Assembly: GCF_030812475.1 (NCBI RefSeq)
Contig: NZ_JAUSSR010000006.1
Coordinates: forward strand, 310,001 to 374,000
Length of the DNA stretch: 64,000 bases
Source: Pseudomonas lini
GTDB taxonomy: Bacteria > Pseudomonadota > Gammaproteobacteria > Pseudomonadales > Pseudomonadaceae
Direction: 5' to 3'
Position 1 is the first letter of the stretch. Each line of letters begins with the position of its first letter. The notes under the pieces were generated by a model. That model was not told the origin of the DNA and ran no database searches. It was given only the letters and a program-made list of their open reading frames with translations. Shown piece after piece: positions 17,981-28,217 of this stretch. The position numbers and the translations under genes were made by a program.

Positions 17981-18051
17981 GGCACATTCACTACACATCT
18001 CAAACTATGCAACATCTGGTTACTCCTCTGCCAACTGTTCGATTGAGAAGG

Positions 18052-18074
18052 CAAATGTGAGTCCTTATCATTTG
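18052..18074. promoter_or_regulatory. Candidate Fur-like operator upstream of the iron-binding protein
   Basis: CAAATG and CATTTG form an inverted repeat flanking an AT-rich centre containing TTATCATT, a half of the Fur consensus. It is 32 bp before the start of the ferric-binding-protein gene. The match to the 19-mer Fur box is partial. Confidence 0.35.
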
Positions 18075-18105
18075 TTCTCATTTTTTCAATCAAGAGACCA
18101 CACCC

Positions 18106-19110
18106 ATGTTGGCACCCAAGCGTCTACTGACCGCACTGGCCCTGACCCTGATCGGCAGCACCATCGCCCAGGCTGCCGACGAGGTAGTGGTTTACTCCTC
18201 GCGCATCGACGAGCTAATCAAGCCGGTGTTCGACGCCTACACCGCGAAAACCGGCGTGCAGGTGAAGTTCATCACCGACAAGGAAGCGCCGCTGATGCAG
18301 CGGATCAAGGCCGAGGGCGAGAATGCCACCGCCGACCTGCTGCTGACCGTCGATGCCGGCAACCTCTGGCAGGCCGAGCAGATGGGCATCCTGCAACCCT
18401 TCACCTCGAAAACCATCGATGCCAACATCCCGCTGCAATACCGCTCCTCCGCCCATGCCTGGACCGGCCTGAGCCTGCGGGCGCGGACCATCGCCTACTC
18501 CACCGATCGGGTGAAGCCCGGCGAGCTCACCACCTACGAAGGTCTGGCGGACAAGAATTGGGAAGGTCGCCTGTGCCTGCGCACGGCGAAGAAGGTCTAC
18601 AACCAGTCCCTGACCGCCACCATGATCGAAGTCCACGGCGCCGACAAAACCGAGAAGATCCTCAAGGGCTGGGTCAACAACCTGTCCACCGACGTGTTCT
18701 CCGATGACGTGGCGGTGCTCGAAGCGATCAATGCGGGCCAGTGCGACGTCGGCATCGTCAACACCTACTACTACGGCCGTCTGCACAAGCAGAAGCCTGA
18801 CCTGGCGGTGAAGCTGTTCTGGCCCAACCAGGGCGACCGTGGCGTGCACGTCAACCTGTCGGGCATCGGCCTGACCAAACATGCTCCGCACCCGGAAGCG
18901 GCCAAGGCGCTGGTCGAGTGGATGACCACGCCTGAGGCGCAGAAGATCTTCGCCGACGTGAACCAGGAATTCCCGGCCAACCCCGCCGTTCAGCCATCCG
19001 CTGAAGTGGCGAGCTGGGGCAAGTTCGTCGCCGACACCTTGCCTGTGGAAATTGCCGGCAAGCGTCAGGCTGAAGCGATTCGCATGATGGATCGGGCTGG
19101 CTGGAACTGA
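18106..19110 (+). CDS. Periplasmic ferric iron-binding protein (HitA/FbpA type)
   Basis: This 334-residue iron ABC transporter substrate-binding protein has a signal peptide at 1-24 (ends TIAQA before [10 protein letters not shown]). Family blocks are [16 protein letters not shown], the [19 protein letters not shown] region, and the [11 protein letters not shown] loop with adjacent tyrosines that ligate Fe(III) in this family. It delivers iron to the two-domain permease encoded next. The ATPase is not adjacent. A Fur-like dyad precedes it. Confidence 0.9.
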   Translation: MLAPKRLLTALALTLIGSTIAQAADEVVVYSSRIDELIKPVFDAYTAKTGVQVKFITDKEAPLMQRIKAEGENATADLLLTVDAGNLWQAEQMGILQPFTSKTIDANIPLQYRSSAHAWTGLSLRARTIAYSTDRVKPGELTTYEGLADKNWEGRLCLRTAKKVYNQSLTATMIEVHGADKTEKILKGWVNNLSTDVFSDDVAVLEAINAGQCDVGIVNTYYYGRLHKQKPDLAVKLFWPNQGDRGVHVNLSGIGLTKHAPHPEAAKALVEWMTTPEAQKIFADVNQEFPANPAVQPSAEVASWGKFVADTLPVEIAGKRQAEAIRMMDRAGWN

Positions 19111-19132
19111 CTCCACTGTGTCGAGAAAGCTT

Positions 19133-19289
19133 CCCTGTGGTGAGGGGGCTTGCCCCCCGTTGGGTTGCGGAGCAGCCCCAATATCAGCTACTGCATTTCT
19201 CCAGACAAAACGCGTCGGGAGATTTTACGACCGCTTCGCAGTCGAACGGGGCGATGCGGCGTTTCCGACAAGCCCCCTCGCCACAAGGT
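19133..19289. repeat. Long palindromic repeat of a third family
   Basis: Terminal arms CCTGTGGTGAGGGGGCTTG and CAAGCCCCCTCGCCACAAGG enclose about 120 bp with smaller internal dyads (CGTCGGGAG, CGACCGCTTCGCAGTCG). It differs in core from the GCGAGC-type REPs. It lies between hitA- and hitB-type genes and could dampen read-through. Confidence 0.85.
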
Positions 19290-19338
19290 AAGATTGCTGG
19301 CTTCATGGCCAGTGGCCCGCATTTTTTAGAGAATTTCC

Positions 19339-20955
19339 TTGGCCCACCCCGCCCAACGACGCTGGTATCCCCTGGTCTTCGCCATCGCTGCGCTGGTGCT
19401 GCTGCCCCTCAGCGTCTTGCTGTTGTCCTGGCAAACCATCGACCAACAGATCTGGTCCCACCTCTGGGATACCCAGATGTCGCGCCTGCTGGGCAACACC
19501 CTGACGTTGGTGCTCGGCGTCGGTGTCGGCGTCACGGTGCTGGGCGTGAGCCTGGCCTGGCTCACCAGCCTCTGTGAATTCCCCGGTCGACGTTGGCTGG
19601 ACTGGGCCTTGATGCTGCCGTTCGCGATCCCCGCTTATGTGCTGGCATTCGTCTTTGTCGGTTTGCTGGATTTCGCAGGCCCGGTGCAAACCTTGCTGCG
19701 CGAATGGTTCGGCACCGGCATGAGATGGCCGCGAGTACGCTCCACCGGCGGGGTGATTGTGGTGCTGGTGCTGGTTTTCTATCCCTATGTGTACCTGTTG
19801 GCGCGGACTGCGTTTCTGGCTCAGGGCAAAGGCTTGATGGAGGCGGCACGGGTTCTGGGGCAATCGCCGTGGCAGGCATTCTGGCGGGTGGCCTTGCCGA
19901 TGGCTCGCCCCGCGATCGGTGCGGGCGTGGCATTGGCGCTGATGGAAACCCTGGCCGATTTCGGCGCGGTGTCGGTATTCAACTTCGACACGTTCACCAC
20001 CGCCATCTACAAAACCTGGTACGGCTTTTTCAGTCTCTCGACCGCCGCGCAACTCGCCAGCCTGCTGTTGCTGGTGGTGATGGTGGTGTTGTATGGCGAG
20101 CGTCGCGCGCGTGGGGCGAATCGGGCGAGCAACGAGCGACCTCGGATCAAGGCGTTGTATCACCTGCGTGGCGTCAAGGCGCTGGCCGCCATGACTTGGT
20201 GCGGCCTGGTATTCGCCTGTGCTTTCGTGATTCCAATGTTGCAACTGGTGGTGTGGTTCTGGCAGCGCGGGCGCTTTGATCTGGATGAGCGTTACGCCGG
20301 GCTGATCGTCCATACCTTGTACCTGGGTGGCATGGCGGCGCTGATCACCGTCGGTGTCGCCCTGGTGCTGGCGTTTGCTCGTCGGCTGGCACCGACCCGG
20401 GCGATACGTTCGGGTGTCAGCCTGGCCAACCTTGGATACGCCTTGCCCGGATCGGTGCTGGCAGTGTCGATCATGCTGGCGTTCAGTTATCTGGATCGCG
20501 AGTTGGTGATCCCGTTCTCGAATTGGCTCGGTGGCGCAGGTAAACCCTTGCTGCTCGGCAGCCTGTCGGCCTTGTTGCTGGCCTATCTGGTGCGGTTCAT
20601 CGCCGTCGCCTATGGGCCACTGGAAAGCAGCCTGGCGCGAATACGGCCATCTTTGCCCGAAGCGGCACGTAGCCTTGGCGTGAGCGGTCCACGACTGTTT
20701 TTCAAAGTGTATCTGCCGTTGTTGCTGCCCGGCACCTTGAGTGCCGCCCTGCTGGTGTTCGTCGACGTGCTCAAGGAAATGCCGGCAACCCTGCTGATGC
20801 GCCCGTTTGGCTGGGACACGCTGGCGGTGCGCATCTTCGAAATGACCAGCGAAGGGGAGTGGGCGCGGGCGTCGTTGCCGGCACTGACGCTGGTCCTGGT
20901 GGGCTTGCTACCGGTCATCGGATTGATACGGCGTTCGGCGCATCAAAACAGCTAG
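19339..20955 (+). CDS. Ferric iron ABC transporter permease (HitB/FbpB type)
   Basis: This 538-residue inner-membrane protein has two fused binding-protein-dependent transport domains, each with about six helices. The EAA loops are EAARVLGQSPWQAFWRVALP near residue 170 and EAARSLGVSGPRLFFKVYLP near residue 440. It starts at TTG (19339): no in-frame ATG occurs before the first helix, and AGAGAA lies upstream. It pairs with the preceding iron-binding protein despite the 228-bp gap filled by a repeat. Confidence 0.9.
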   Translation: MAHPAQRRWYPLVFAIAALVLLPLSVLLLSWQTIDQQIWSHLWDTQMSRLLGNTLTLVLGVGVGVTVLGVSLAWLTSLCEFPGRRWLDWALMLPFAIPAYVLAFVFVGLLDFAGPVQTLLREWFGTGMRWPRVRSTGGVIVVLVLVFYPYVYLLARTAFLAQGKGLMEAARVLGQSPWQAFWRVALPMARPAIGAGVALALMETLADFGAVSVFNFDTFTTAIYKTWYGFFSLSTAAQLASLLLLVVMVVLYGERRARGANRASNERPRIKALYHLRGVKALAAMTWCGLVFACAFVIPMLQLVVWFWQRGRFDLDERYAGLIVHTLYLGGMAALITVGVALVLAFARRLAPTRAIRSGVSLANLGYALPGSVLAVSIMLAFSYLDRELVIPFSNWLGGAGKPLLLGSLSALLLAYLVRFIAVAYGPLESSLARIRPSLPEAARSLGVSGPRLFFKVYLPLLLPGTLSAALLVFVDVLKEMPATLLMRPFGWDTLAVRIFEMTSEGEWARASLPALTLVLVGLLPVIGLIRRSAHQNS

Positions 20956-21111
20956 GTGTCAGTCCTACACCTTGAGGCTACAATGCGCGGCATTCGGTGC
21001 GGTCCGTCCTACGGACCTGGTAGCTGAAATCGGCTGAAAGCCTTTTATTTCAAGGCGTTCAGTTCGTGCAGCACCGGCCCGCACCTTCGCCACGCCCGGA
21101 AGGAGAAACCC
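20956..21111. promoter_or_regulatory. gcv leader region
   Basis: This gap of 156 bp before gcvT contains a -10-like TACAAT (20979-20984), a hairpin GGTCCGTCCTACGGACC (21000-21016), and a short GGC-TGAAA-GCC followed by four T. The tandem-aptamer signature of a glycine riboswitch was looked for and not found. AAGGAG precedes the gcvT ATG. Confidence 0.4.
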
Positions 21112-22194
21112 ATGGGACAGCGTACGCCTCTGTACGACCTTCATCTCGCCCTCGGCGCGAAGATGGTCGATTTTGGCGGTTGGGATATGCCTCTGCATTA
21201 CGGCTCGCAAGTCGAGGAACACCATCAGGTGCGCCGCGATTGCGGGGTTTTCGATGTATCCCACATGACCGTGATCGATGTCAGCGGCCCCCAGGCCAAG
21301 GCCTGGCTCCAGCATTTGCTGGCCAACGATGTCGAGCGTCTGCACAGCCCCGGCCGTGCCTTGTACAGCACCATGCTCAATGAGCGCGGGGGGATCGTCG
21401 ACGACATGATCGTCTATCGCCTCGAAGTCGGTTATCGGCTGGTGGTCAACGCCTCCACCCGGAATCAGGACCTGGCCTGGATGCAGGCCCACCTCGGTGA
21501 CTACGATGTGCAACTCAATGAGCGCTCGGAGTTGGCGATGCTGGCCATTCAAGGTCCCCAGGCCCGGCAAAAAATCGCTGAACTGGTGACTCAGTCTCGT
21601 GGCAACCTGATCCAGCTGCTCAAGCCTTTCGAAGGCCAGCCCGACGGTGACTGGTTTATCGCGCGCACCGGTTATACCGGCGAAGATGGTCTGGAAATAA
21701 TTTTGCCGGCCGACCAGGCGCCAGGATTCTTCAACGACCTGGTAGGGGCGGGCATTTCTCCCATTGGCCTGGGCGCGCGGGATACCTTGCGTGTCGAAGC
21801 CGGCATGAACCTCTACGGTCAGGACATCCATCAAGACATTTCACCGCTGGCCTCCAACATGGCCTGGAGCATCGCCTGGGAGCCGGCCACACGTCAGTTC
21901 ATCGGTCGCACTGCCCTGGAAGCCGAGCGGGCCGGTGGCGTACAGCATAAACTGGTCGGTCTGGTCCTTGAGGAGCGCGGGGTTTTGCGCGCTCATCAGG
22001 TGGTTCGCATCGCCAATGTTGGCGAAGGGGAGATCACCAGTGGTAGTTTCTCTCCTACGCTAAGCAAGTCGATAGCACTGGCGCGCGTGCCGATGGCTAC
22101 CGCCGACCGCGCTGAAGTGGAAATCCGTGGCAAATGGTACCCGGTCCGAGTGGTCAAACCGACCTTCGTACGCCATGGCAAAACCTTGATCTAA
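21112..22194 (+). CDS. gcvT: Aminomethyltransferase, glycine cleavage T-protein
   Basis: This 360-residue enzyme transfers the aminomethyl carbon from lipoyl-H-protein to tetrahydrofolate, releasing ammonia. Visible blocks are [36 protein letters not shown], the folate-site Asp region, [10 protein letters not shown] and [19 protein letters not shown]. It is the first gene of gcvT-gcvH-gcvP. The gcvH ATG is 50 bp after its stop. Confidence 0.96.
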   Translation: MGQRTPLYDLHLALGAKMVDFGGWDMPLHYGSQVEEHHQVRRDCGVFDVSHMTVIDVSGPQAKAWLQHLLANDVERLHSPGRALYSTMLNERGGIVDDMIVYRLEVGYRLVVNASTRNQDLAWMQAHLGDYDVQLNERSELAMLAIQGPQARQKIAELVTQSRGNLIQLLKPFEGQPDGDWFIARTGYTGEDGLEIILPADQAPGFFNDLVGAGISPIGLGARDTLRVEAGMNLYGQDIHQDISPLASNMAWSIAWEPATRQFIGRTALEAERAGGVQHKLVGLVLEERGVLRAHQVVRIANVGEGEITSGSFSPTLSKSIALARVPMATADRAEVEIRGKWYPVRVVKPTFVRHGKTLI

Positions 22195-22244
22195 CCTTTT
22201 CTGGCGGGCAACGACCGCTGACATTTTTCTTGAGGACACAGAAT

Positions 22245-22628
22245 ATGAGCGATATCCCTGCCGACCTGCGCTTTGCCGAAAGTCACGAATGGGCCCGCCT
22301 GGAAGCCGATGGCACCGTCACCGTGGGCATCAGCGATCACGCTCAGGAAGCCTTGGGCGATGTGGTGTTCGTTGAGCTGACCGAAGTCGGCACAGTGTTC
22401 GCTGCCGGTGATCAGTCCGGTGTGGTGGAATCGGTTAAAGCTGCATCCGATATCTATTCTCCGGTTGCCGGTGAGGTGATCGCGATCAACGAAGAGCTGA
22501 GCGCTAACCCGGAGCTGCTCAACTCCGAACCGTACAGCGCGTGGATCTTCAAGCTCAAGCCAAGCAACACCGGCGATCTGGACAAGCTGCTCGATGCGGC
22601 TGGCTACAAGGCTGCTATCGGCGAGTAA
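22245..22628 (+). CDS. gcvH: Glycine cleavage system H-protein
   Basis: This 127-residue lipoyl carrier shuttles the aminomethyl intermediate between P- and T-proteins. The lipoylation site is Lys65 in [15 protein letters not shown]. The N-terminal [13 protein letters not shown] and C-terminal [16 protein letters not shown] are typical. The ATG has TTGAGGA upstream. A strong terminator and a REPIN separate it from gcvP. Confidence 0.97.
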   Translation: MSDIPADLRFAESHEWARLEADGTVTVGISDHAQEALGDVVFVELTEVGTVFAAGDQSGVVESVKAASDIYSPVAGEVIAINEELSANPELLNSEPYSAWIFKLKPSNTGDLDKLLDAAGYKAAIGE

Positions 22629-22647
22629 GCCTCAAGCGACCTCCCGA

Positions 22648-22672
22648 AGCCCCGACTCGTCGGGGCTTTTTA
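22648..22672 (+). terminator. Intrinsic terminator after gcvH
   Basis: AGCCCCGA pairs with TCGGGGCT across CTCG and is followed by a T run. It would limit gcvTH read-through into gcvP. Confidence 0.9.
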
Positions 22673-22689
22673 TTATCTGCCGGATACCT

Positions 22690-22791
22690 TTGTAGGAGCG
22701 AGCTTGCTCGCGATGGTCGTCAACGATAACGCTGTGAGCCTGGTACCCCGCGGTGCTCTCAGGTCCATCGCGAGCAAGCTCGCTCCTACAA
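22690..22791 (+). repeat. REPIN, plus orientation
   Basis: Arms TGTAGGAGCGAGCTTGCTCG and the complement enclose the polar spacer in plus orientation (ATGGTCGTCAACGATAACG to GGTCCATCG). It lies between gcvH and gcvP. Confidence 0.93.
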
Positions 22792-22872
22792 GGGTTCGCT
22801 GTCGGCAGTGGCTGCTATGCTGGTTTGACCGTGTTGCATCGACGTCGAGCGCCAGTCAAGAGAGAGCCCGTC

Positions 22873-25746
22873 ATGTCCCAATTGCCGTCCTTGAGCCAGT
22901 TACGCGACCCCAATGCCTTTCTTCGCCGCCACCTCGGCCCCGATGCCGCCGAGCAACAGGCCATGCTCGACAGCCTCGGCCTCGGCAGCCGGGTCGAACT
23001 GATCGAGCAGACGGTGCCACCGGGCATCCGCCTGAACCGGGTGCTGGACCTGCCCCCCGCGCTCGACGAAGAAGCCGCGCTGGCCAGGCTTCGGGGTTAC
23101 GCCGAGCAGAACCAGGTCTGGACCAGTCTGATCGGCATGGGCTACCACGGCACCCTCACGCCGTCCGTCATAGTGCGCAACGTGCTGGAAAGTCCCGGCT
23201 GGTACACCGCCTACACGCCCTATCAACCGGAGATCGCCCAAGGGCGGCTCGAAGCGCTACTGAATTTCCAGCAATTGACCATCGACCTCACGGGCCTGGA
23301 CCTGGCCAACGCCTCGCTGCTGGATGAAGCCACCGCAGCGGCGGAAGCCATGGCACTGGCCAAGCGAGTCGCCAAGTCCCGGAGCAATCTGTTTTTCGTT
23401 GACGAAAACTGTCATCCGCAGACGATTTCAGTGGTGCAGACCCGTGCCGAAGGCTTCGGTTTCGAGCTGATCGTCGACGCCGTGGATAACTTGAAACAGC
23501 ACCAGGTGTTCGGCGCGCTGCTGCAATACCCCGATACCCATGGCGAGATCCGCGATCTGCGACCCTTGATCGATCACTTGCATGCCCAGCAGGCCCTGGC
23601 CTGTGTCGCGGCCGATCTGCTGAGCCTGCTGTTGCTGACCCCGCCGGGTGAGTTGGGCGCCGACGTGGTGTTCGGTTCATCCCAGCGCTTCGGCGTGCCC
23701 ATGGGCTACGGCGGGCCCCACGCGGCGTTTTTTGCCAGTCGCGAGGAGTACAAGCGGGCGATTCCCGGGCGGATCATCGGCGTGTCGAAAGATGCTCGCG
23801 GCAACGTCGCGTTGCGCATGGCCCTGCAAACCCGCGAGCAACACATCCGCCGGGAGAAGGCCAATTCGAACATCTGCACCGCCCAGGTGCTGCTGGCCAA
23901 CATCGCCAGTTTCTACGCGGTCTACCACGGCCCGGAAGGGCTGAAGCGGATTGCGCAGCGGGTTCATCGGTTGACCTGCATCCTCGCCGAGGGCCTTGCG
24001 CGACATGGCATTACCCGGCTCAACCAGCATTTTTTCGACACGCTGACCCTGGAGGTCGGTGGCACCCAGACGGCAATCATCGAAAGCGCCCAAGCCGTGC
24101 AGATCAATTTGCGCATTCTCGGGCGTGGGCAGTTGGGGCTGAGCCTTGACGAAACCTCTGACGAAAACACCGTGGCGAAGTTGTTCGATGTATTCCTCGG
24201 TGCCGATCATGGGCTCAACGTCGATGAACTGGATGCCGAAACCCTGGCGTGCGGCATTCCTGACGGGCTGCTGCGGACTTCGCCTTATTTGCGGCACCCG
24301 GTGTTCAACGCACACCACAGCGAAACGCAGATGCTGCGTTACCTCAAGCAATTGGAAAACAAAGACCTGGCGCTGAATCAGTCGATGATCCCGCTCGGCT
24401 CCTGCACCATGAAACTCAATGCCACCAGCGAGATGATTCCCATCACCTGGCCGCAGTTCGCCAACCTGCACCCCTTTGTGCCGAAAGAGCAGGCGGTGGG
24501 TTATTCGCTGATGATCGAGGAGCTGGAACGCTGGCTCTGTGCAATCACCGGTTTCGACGCGATCTGCATGCAACCCAATTCCGGTGCCCAGGGCGAGTAC
24601 GCCGGATTGCTGGCGATCCGCAAGTATCACGAGAGCCGCGATCAAGGCGCGCGGGATATCTGCCTGATCCCATCCTCGGCCCACGGCACCAATCCGGCGT
24701 CGGCGCAAATGGCCGGCATGCGGGTGGTGATCGTCGAATGCGACGAGGCGGGTAATGTCGATCTCGATGACCTGAAAGCAAAAGCGGCTGCGGCGTCGGA
24801 CAAACTCGCCTGCCTGATGGCGACTTATCCTTCGACCCACGGCGTGTACGAGGAAGGCATCAGCGAAATCTGTGAAGTGATCCACCGCCACGGCGGCCAG
24901 GTGTACATGGATGGCGCCAACCTCAATGCGCAGGTCGGGCTTGCCCGGCCTGCGGACATTGGAGCCGATGTGTCCCACATGAACCTGCACAAGACCTTCT
25001 GCATTCCACACGGCGGCGGCGGCCCGGGCATGGGGCCGATTGGCGTGCGCGCTCACCTGGCGCCATTCGTGGCCAATCACCCGGTGGTACCGATCGAAGG
25101 GCCACTGCCGGAGAACGGCGCGGTCAGCGCAGCGCCCTGGGGCAGCGCGAGCATTCTGCCGATCAGCTGGATGTACATCGCCATGATGGGCCCGCAATTG
25201 GCGGATGCCAGCGAAGTGGCGATCCTCGCCGCGAATTACCTGGCGCAGCATTTGTCCGGCGCTTTTGCGGTGCTCTATACCGGGCGCAACGGAAGGGTGG
25301 CCCACGAATGCATCCTCGACCTGCGGCCGCTCAAAGTGTTGACCGGAATCAGTGAAGAGGACGTGGCCAAGCGCCTGATGGATTACGGCTTCCACGCGCC
25401 GACCATGTCGTTCCCGGTGCCGGGGACGTTGATGGTCGAACCGACCGAGAGTGAATCGAAGGCCGAGCTGGACCGTTTCATCAAAGCGATGCTGAGCATC
25501 CGCGCGGAAATCAACGAAGTGCAGAACGGCAACTGGTCGGCCGAAGACAACCCGCTGAAACGTTCGCCGCACACCTTGGCTGACATCACCGGGGTGTGGG
25601 AGCGGCCTTACAGCATCGAGCAGGCGGTGACGCCGGATGCGCACACCAAGGCGCACAAATATTGGCCGGCGGTGAATCGGGTGGACAATGTCTACGGCGA
25701 TCGCAATCTGTTCTGTGCGTGTGTGCCCGTGGACGAATATCGCTGA
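22873..25746 (+). CDS. gcvP: Glycine dehydrogenase (decarboxylating), P-protein
   Basis: This 957-residue PLP enzyme decarboxylates glycine and loads the aminomethyl group on GcvH. It is the long single-chain form, with N-terminal and C-terminal halves each resembling the fold. The PLP lysine is Lys707 in [19 protein letters not shown]. The conserved [13 protein letters not shown] and [14 protein letters not shown] are present. The start at 22873 ([10 protein letters not shown]) has AGAGAG upstream; a longer frame runs back into the REPIN and is unlikely. It probably has its own promoter because of the upstream terminator. Confidence 0.97.
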   Translation: MSQLPSLSQLRDPNAFLRRHLGPDAAEQQAMLDSLGLGSRVELIEQTVPPGIRLNRVLDLPPALDEEAALARLRGYAEQNQVWTSLIGMGYHGTLTPSVIVRNVLESPGWYTAYTPYQPEIAQGRLEALLNFQQLTIDLTGLDLANASLLDEATAAAEAMALAKRVAKSRSNLFFVDENCHPQTISVVQTRAEGFGFELIVDAVDNLKQHQVFGALLQYPDTHGEIRDLRPLIDHLHAQQALACVAADLLSLLLLTPPGELGADVVFGSSQRFGVPMGYGGPHAAFFASREEYKRAIPGRIIGVSKDARGNVALRMALQTREQHIRREKANSNICTAQVLLANIASFYAVYHGPEGLKRIAQRVHRLTCILAEGLARHGITRLNQHFFDTLTLEVGGTQTAIIESAQAVQINLRILGRGQLGLSLDETSDENTVAKLFDVFLGADHGLNVDELDAETLACGIPDGLLRTSPYLRHPVFNAHHSETQMLRYLKQLENKDLALNQSMIPLGSCTMKLNATSEMIPITWPQFANLHPFVPKEQAVGYSLMIEELERWLCAITGFDAICMQPNSGAQGEYAGLLAIRKYHESRDQGARDICLIPSSAHGTNPASAQMAGMRVVIVECDEAGNVDLDDLKAKAAAASDKLACLMATYPSTHGVYEEGISEICEVIHRHGGQVYMDGANLNAQVGLARPADIGADVSHMNLHKTFCIPHGGGGPGMGPIGVRAHLAPFVANHPVVPIEGPLPENGAVSAAPWGSASILPISWMYIAMMGPQLADASEVAILAANYLAQHLSGAFAVLYTGRNGRVAHECILDLRPLKVLTGISEEDVAKRLMDYGFHAPTMSFPVPGTLMVEPTESESKAELDRFIKAMLSIRAEINEVQNGNWSAEDNPLKRSPHTLADITGVWERPYSIEQAVTPDAHTKAHKYWPAVNRVDNVYGDRNLFCACVPVDEYR

Positions 25747-25775
25747 AATACACACACACACATGAACGCACCCTA

Positions 25776-25879
25776 CCTGTAGGAGCGAGCTTGCTCGCGA
25801 TGGACTCAAGAGCACCGCGTTTAACCAGTAAACACGCGTTATCGTTAACGACCATCGCGAGCAAGCTCGCTCCTACAGG
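25776..25879 (-). repeat. REPIN, minus orientation
   Basis: This is nearly the exact reverse complement of the copy at 63657-63777 in both arms and spacer, apart from the inserted module there. It lies between convergent gcvP and the DUF2388 gene. Confidence 0.93.
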
Positions 25880-25894
25880 GGTTTTGTGTTGGGC

Positions 25895-25928
25895 AAAAAA
25901 AATGCCGCTCATGGGAGCGGCATTTTTG
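25895..25928. terminator. Bidirectional intrinsic terminator
   Basis: AATGCCGCTC pairs with GAGCGGCATT across ATGG, with A tracts on the left and T tracts on the right. It can serve both gcvP and the opposing small gene. Confidence 0.88.
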
Positions 25929-25942
25929 TTCAACCGTAAGTC

Positions 25943-26260
25943 TTATTCCGACGCGACCGCATTCTTCGCCAGAATCGCATTGGCCAACTCCATGTCCGTG
26001 GCCTGCAGGCCCGGGTTGTCGGCGCGGACCTTCTGCATCGCCGCTTCCAGATACGGACCGCGGATGCCGCCGTCGCTGGCAACGAAGCTGCCGGCATCGT
26101 CCTGGGCGGCAACGATCAACTTGTGATCCTTGAAGGTCAGGTAAGTCGAGCCGGTGGTTGCACCGGAAGAGATGACGTTACGCCAAAAGCTATCGGCCAT
26201 CGCCGAACCTACAGGAAGGGACAGCAATGCGATGGTAGCGACAGCAAGTTTGAGACGCAT
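25943..26260 (-). CDS. Small exported DUF2388-type protein
   Basis: This 105-residue protein has a signal peptide at 1-22 (ends GSAMA before DSFWRN). The mature part contains TTGSTYLTFKDHKLIVAAQDD, ASDGGIRGPYLEAAMQKVRA and LQATDMELANAILA, the pattern of DUF2388 proteins found in Pseudomonas. It is probably periplasmic. Function is not known. The start at 26260 begins the signal peptide; a longer frame has no homology. It is followed at its 3' side by a bidirectional terminator. Confidence 0.78.
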   Translation of the reverse strand: MRLKLAVATIALLSLPVGSAMADSFWRNVISSGATTGSTYLTFKDHKLIVAAQDDAGSFVASDGGIRGPYLEAAMQKVRADNPGLQATDMELANAILAKNAVASE

Positions 26261-26342
26261 ATTGGGTGACTCCACTGGGTTAACTAGCGGATTTGATTGC
26301 CAATCACCCCGTCGAGTTCCATGACGCCCTTTTTCCTCCCGG

Positions 26343-28127
26343 TTATTTCTGTTCACTCTGGGGCGTCACCCGCAGCACTTCTTCGATCGTCGTCAGGCCT
26401 GCCGCCACTTTCTGCGCCCCGGACAGCCGCAAACTGCGCATACCTTCCTTGAAGGCCTGGCGCCGTACCGCCATCAGGTCGGTGTCGGGGTTGATCAGTG
26501 CCTTGACCCCGTCAGTCAGTTGCATGATTTCGTAGACCCCGGCCCGCCCGCGGTAACCGGTGTCACGGCATTCCAGACAGCCGATGGCGCGTTGGGCGTT
26601 GCCGGGCAATGGTGCTTGCCAGGGTCTGGTCAGGGTCTGCCAGTCTTCTTCACTCAAGGTCAGTGGCGCCTTGCAATGCGGGCACAAGGTCCGGACCAGC
26701 CGCTGGGCCATGACCCCGAGCACGGTGGCCTTGATCAGGTAATGGGGCACGCCGAGTTCCAGCAGGCGGCTGATGGCGCTGGGCGCATCGTTGGTGTGCA
26801 ACGTCGAGAGTACCAGGTGCCCGGTCAGAGCCGCCTGGATCGCCATTTCCGCGGTTTCCAGGTCGCGGATCTCGCCGATCATGATGATGTCCGGGTCCTG
26901 GCGCATCAGCGCGCGCACACCGGCGGCAAACGTCAGGTCAATGTTGTGCTGCACCTGCATCTGGTTGAAGGCCGGCTCGACCATTTCTATCGGGTCTTCG
27001 ATGGTGCAGAGGTTGACCTCCGGCGTCGCCAGCTTCTTGAGGGTGGTGTAGAGCGTGGTGGTTTTGCCCGAACCGGTCGGTCCGGTCACCAGAATGATGC
27101 CGTTGGGCTGGCTCGTCATGTCCTGCCATCGGCGCAGGTCCTCGACTGAAAATCCAAGCTGGTCGAAATCCTTGAGTAACACCTCCGGGTCGAAGATCCG
27201 CATGACCATCTTTTCGCCAAACGCGGTCGGCAACGTCGACAGCCGCAGCTCGACTTCACCGCCGTCCGGGGTCTTGGTTTTCACCCGGCCATCCTGGGGT
27301 TTGCGTTTTTCCGCGACGTTCATTCGCCCCAGGCTCTTCAGGCGGCTGACGATGGCCATGGTCACTTGCGGCGGGAATTGATAGACGTTGTGCAGCACGC
27401 CGTCGATGCGAAAGCGCACCGTGCCCTGCTCGCGCCGGGGCTCGATGTGGATATCGCTGGCCCGCTGCTGGAACGCGTACTGGAACAGCCAGTCGACGAT
27501 GTTGACGATGTGCGCATCGTTGGCGTCCGGCTCCTGGTCGCTGGCGCCGAGGTTGAGCAACTGTTCGAAGTTGCCCAGGGTATTGGTGTGCTGGTCGGCA
27601 TTGGTCGCGCCGCTGACTGATTTGGCCAGGCGGAAAAACTCCACGCTGAAGCGCTGGATGTCCACCGGGTTGGCCACCACGCGCTTGATGGGCAGTTTCA
27701 ACACGTGGGTCAGGTCCGCTTCCCAGCCGTTGACGTAAGGCTGGGCGCTGGCCACGGTCACCGCCTCCCGATCGACGGAGACGGCGAGAATCTTGTGGCG
27801 CTGGGCGAAGGCATAGGACATCAGCGGGGTAACGGCCGCGACGTTGATTTTCAGCGGATCGATGCGCAAGTAAGGCTGGCCGGCCTGCTGCGACAGCCAT
27901 AGGGTCAGTCTTTCCAGATCCAGGTGTTTGCCGGGCCGGCTGAGGTCATCCAGATGCTGGCTGGCAATGAATTCCAACGGGTGCATCTGGCCGCTGGCGG
28001 CGTGACGGCGTCGGGCATTGAGCGCGTGCTCGGCCGAATCCTGGCTGATAAAGCCTTGGGCAACCAAATCGCGCAGTAACTCATTGAGATCCAGCCAGCG
28101 GTCCTGAATGGCAAGTTGAACGGACAT
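26343..28127 (-). CDS. Orphan GspE/PilB-family secretion ATPase
   Basis: This 594-residue hexameric ATPase is of the type that drives type II secretion or type IV pilus assembly. The N-terminal MshEN-like region is at about 10-160. The Walker A motif GPTGSGKTTTLY is at about 349-360, followed by the Asp box and DPDIIMIGEIRDLETAEMA (Walker B), the His box HLVLSTLHTNDAPSA and the zinc motif CPHC...CLEC. All catalytic elements look intact. No pilin, inner-membrane or secretin gene is in the window, so its machine must be elsewhere. The start has GAGGAG upstream. Confidence 0.9.
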   Translation of the reverse strand: MSVQLAIQDRWLDLNELLRDLVAQGFISQDSAEHALNARRRHAASGQMHPLEFIASQHLDDLSRPGKHLDLERLTLWLSQQAGQPYLRIDPLKINVAAVTPLMSYAFAQRHKILAVSVDREAVTVASAQPYVNGWEADLTHVLKLPIKRVVANPVDIQRFSVEFFRLAKSVSGATNADQHTNTLGNFEQLLNLGASDQEPDANDAHIVNIVDWLFQYAFQQRASDIHIEPRREQGTVRFRIDGVLHNVYQFPPQVTMAIVSRLKSLGRMNVAEKRKPQDGRVKTKTPDGGEVELRLSTLPTAFGEKMVMRIFDPEVLLKDFDQLGFSVEDLRRWQDMTSQPNGIILVTGPTGSGKTTTLYTTLKKLATPEVNLCTIEDPIEMVEPAFNQMQVQHNIDLTFAAGVRALMRQDPDIIMIGEIRDLETAEMAIQAALTGHLVLSTLHTNDAPSAISRLLELGVPHYLIKATVLGVMAQRLVRTLCPHCKAPLTLSEEDWQTLTRPWQAPLPGNAQRAIGCLECRDTGYRGRAGVYEIMQLTDGVKALINPDTDLMAVRRQAFKEGMRSLRLSGAQKVAAGLTTIEEVLRVTPQSEQK

Positions 28128-28217
28128 GCGGGCTCCTCGTGAACAACAGTTCGCAAAGGATAGTCGCGGACCCGCAAACCGTTGGGCCACTACCCGACGA
28201 AGCCGTGTCAGGTTTTT

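Noticed and set aside
19137..19577. 146-codon open frame between the iron-transport genes
   Set aside because: It runs through the repeat at 19133-19289 and into the permease in another frame. No coding signature is visible.
20956..21111. Glycine riboswitch before gcvT
   Set aside because: The leader is short and the tandem aptamer signature was not found; only small hairpins occur.
25751..25762. CA dinucleotide run after the gcvP stop
   Set aside because: Only six units, outside any gene and far from a promoter, so phase variation is unlikely.
23677..25815. 712-codon open frame antisense to gcvP
   Set aside because: The gcvP frame on the other strand matches a known family throughout. The antisense product is His/Arg-rich without motifs.
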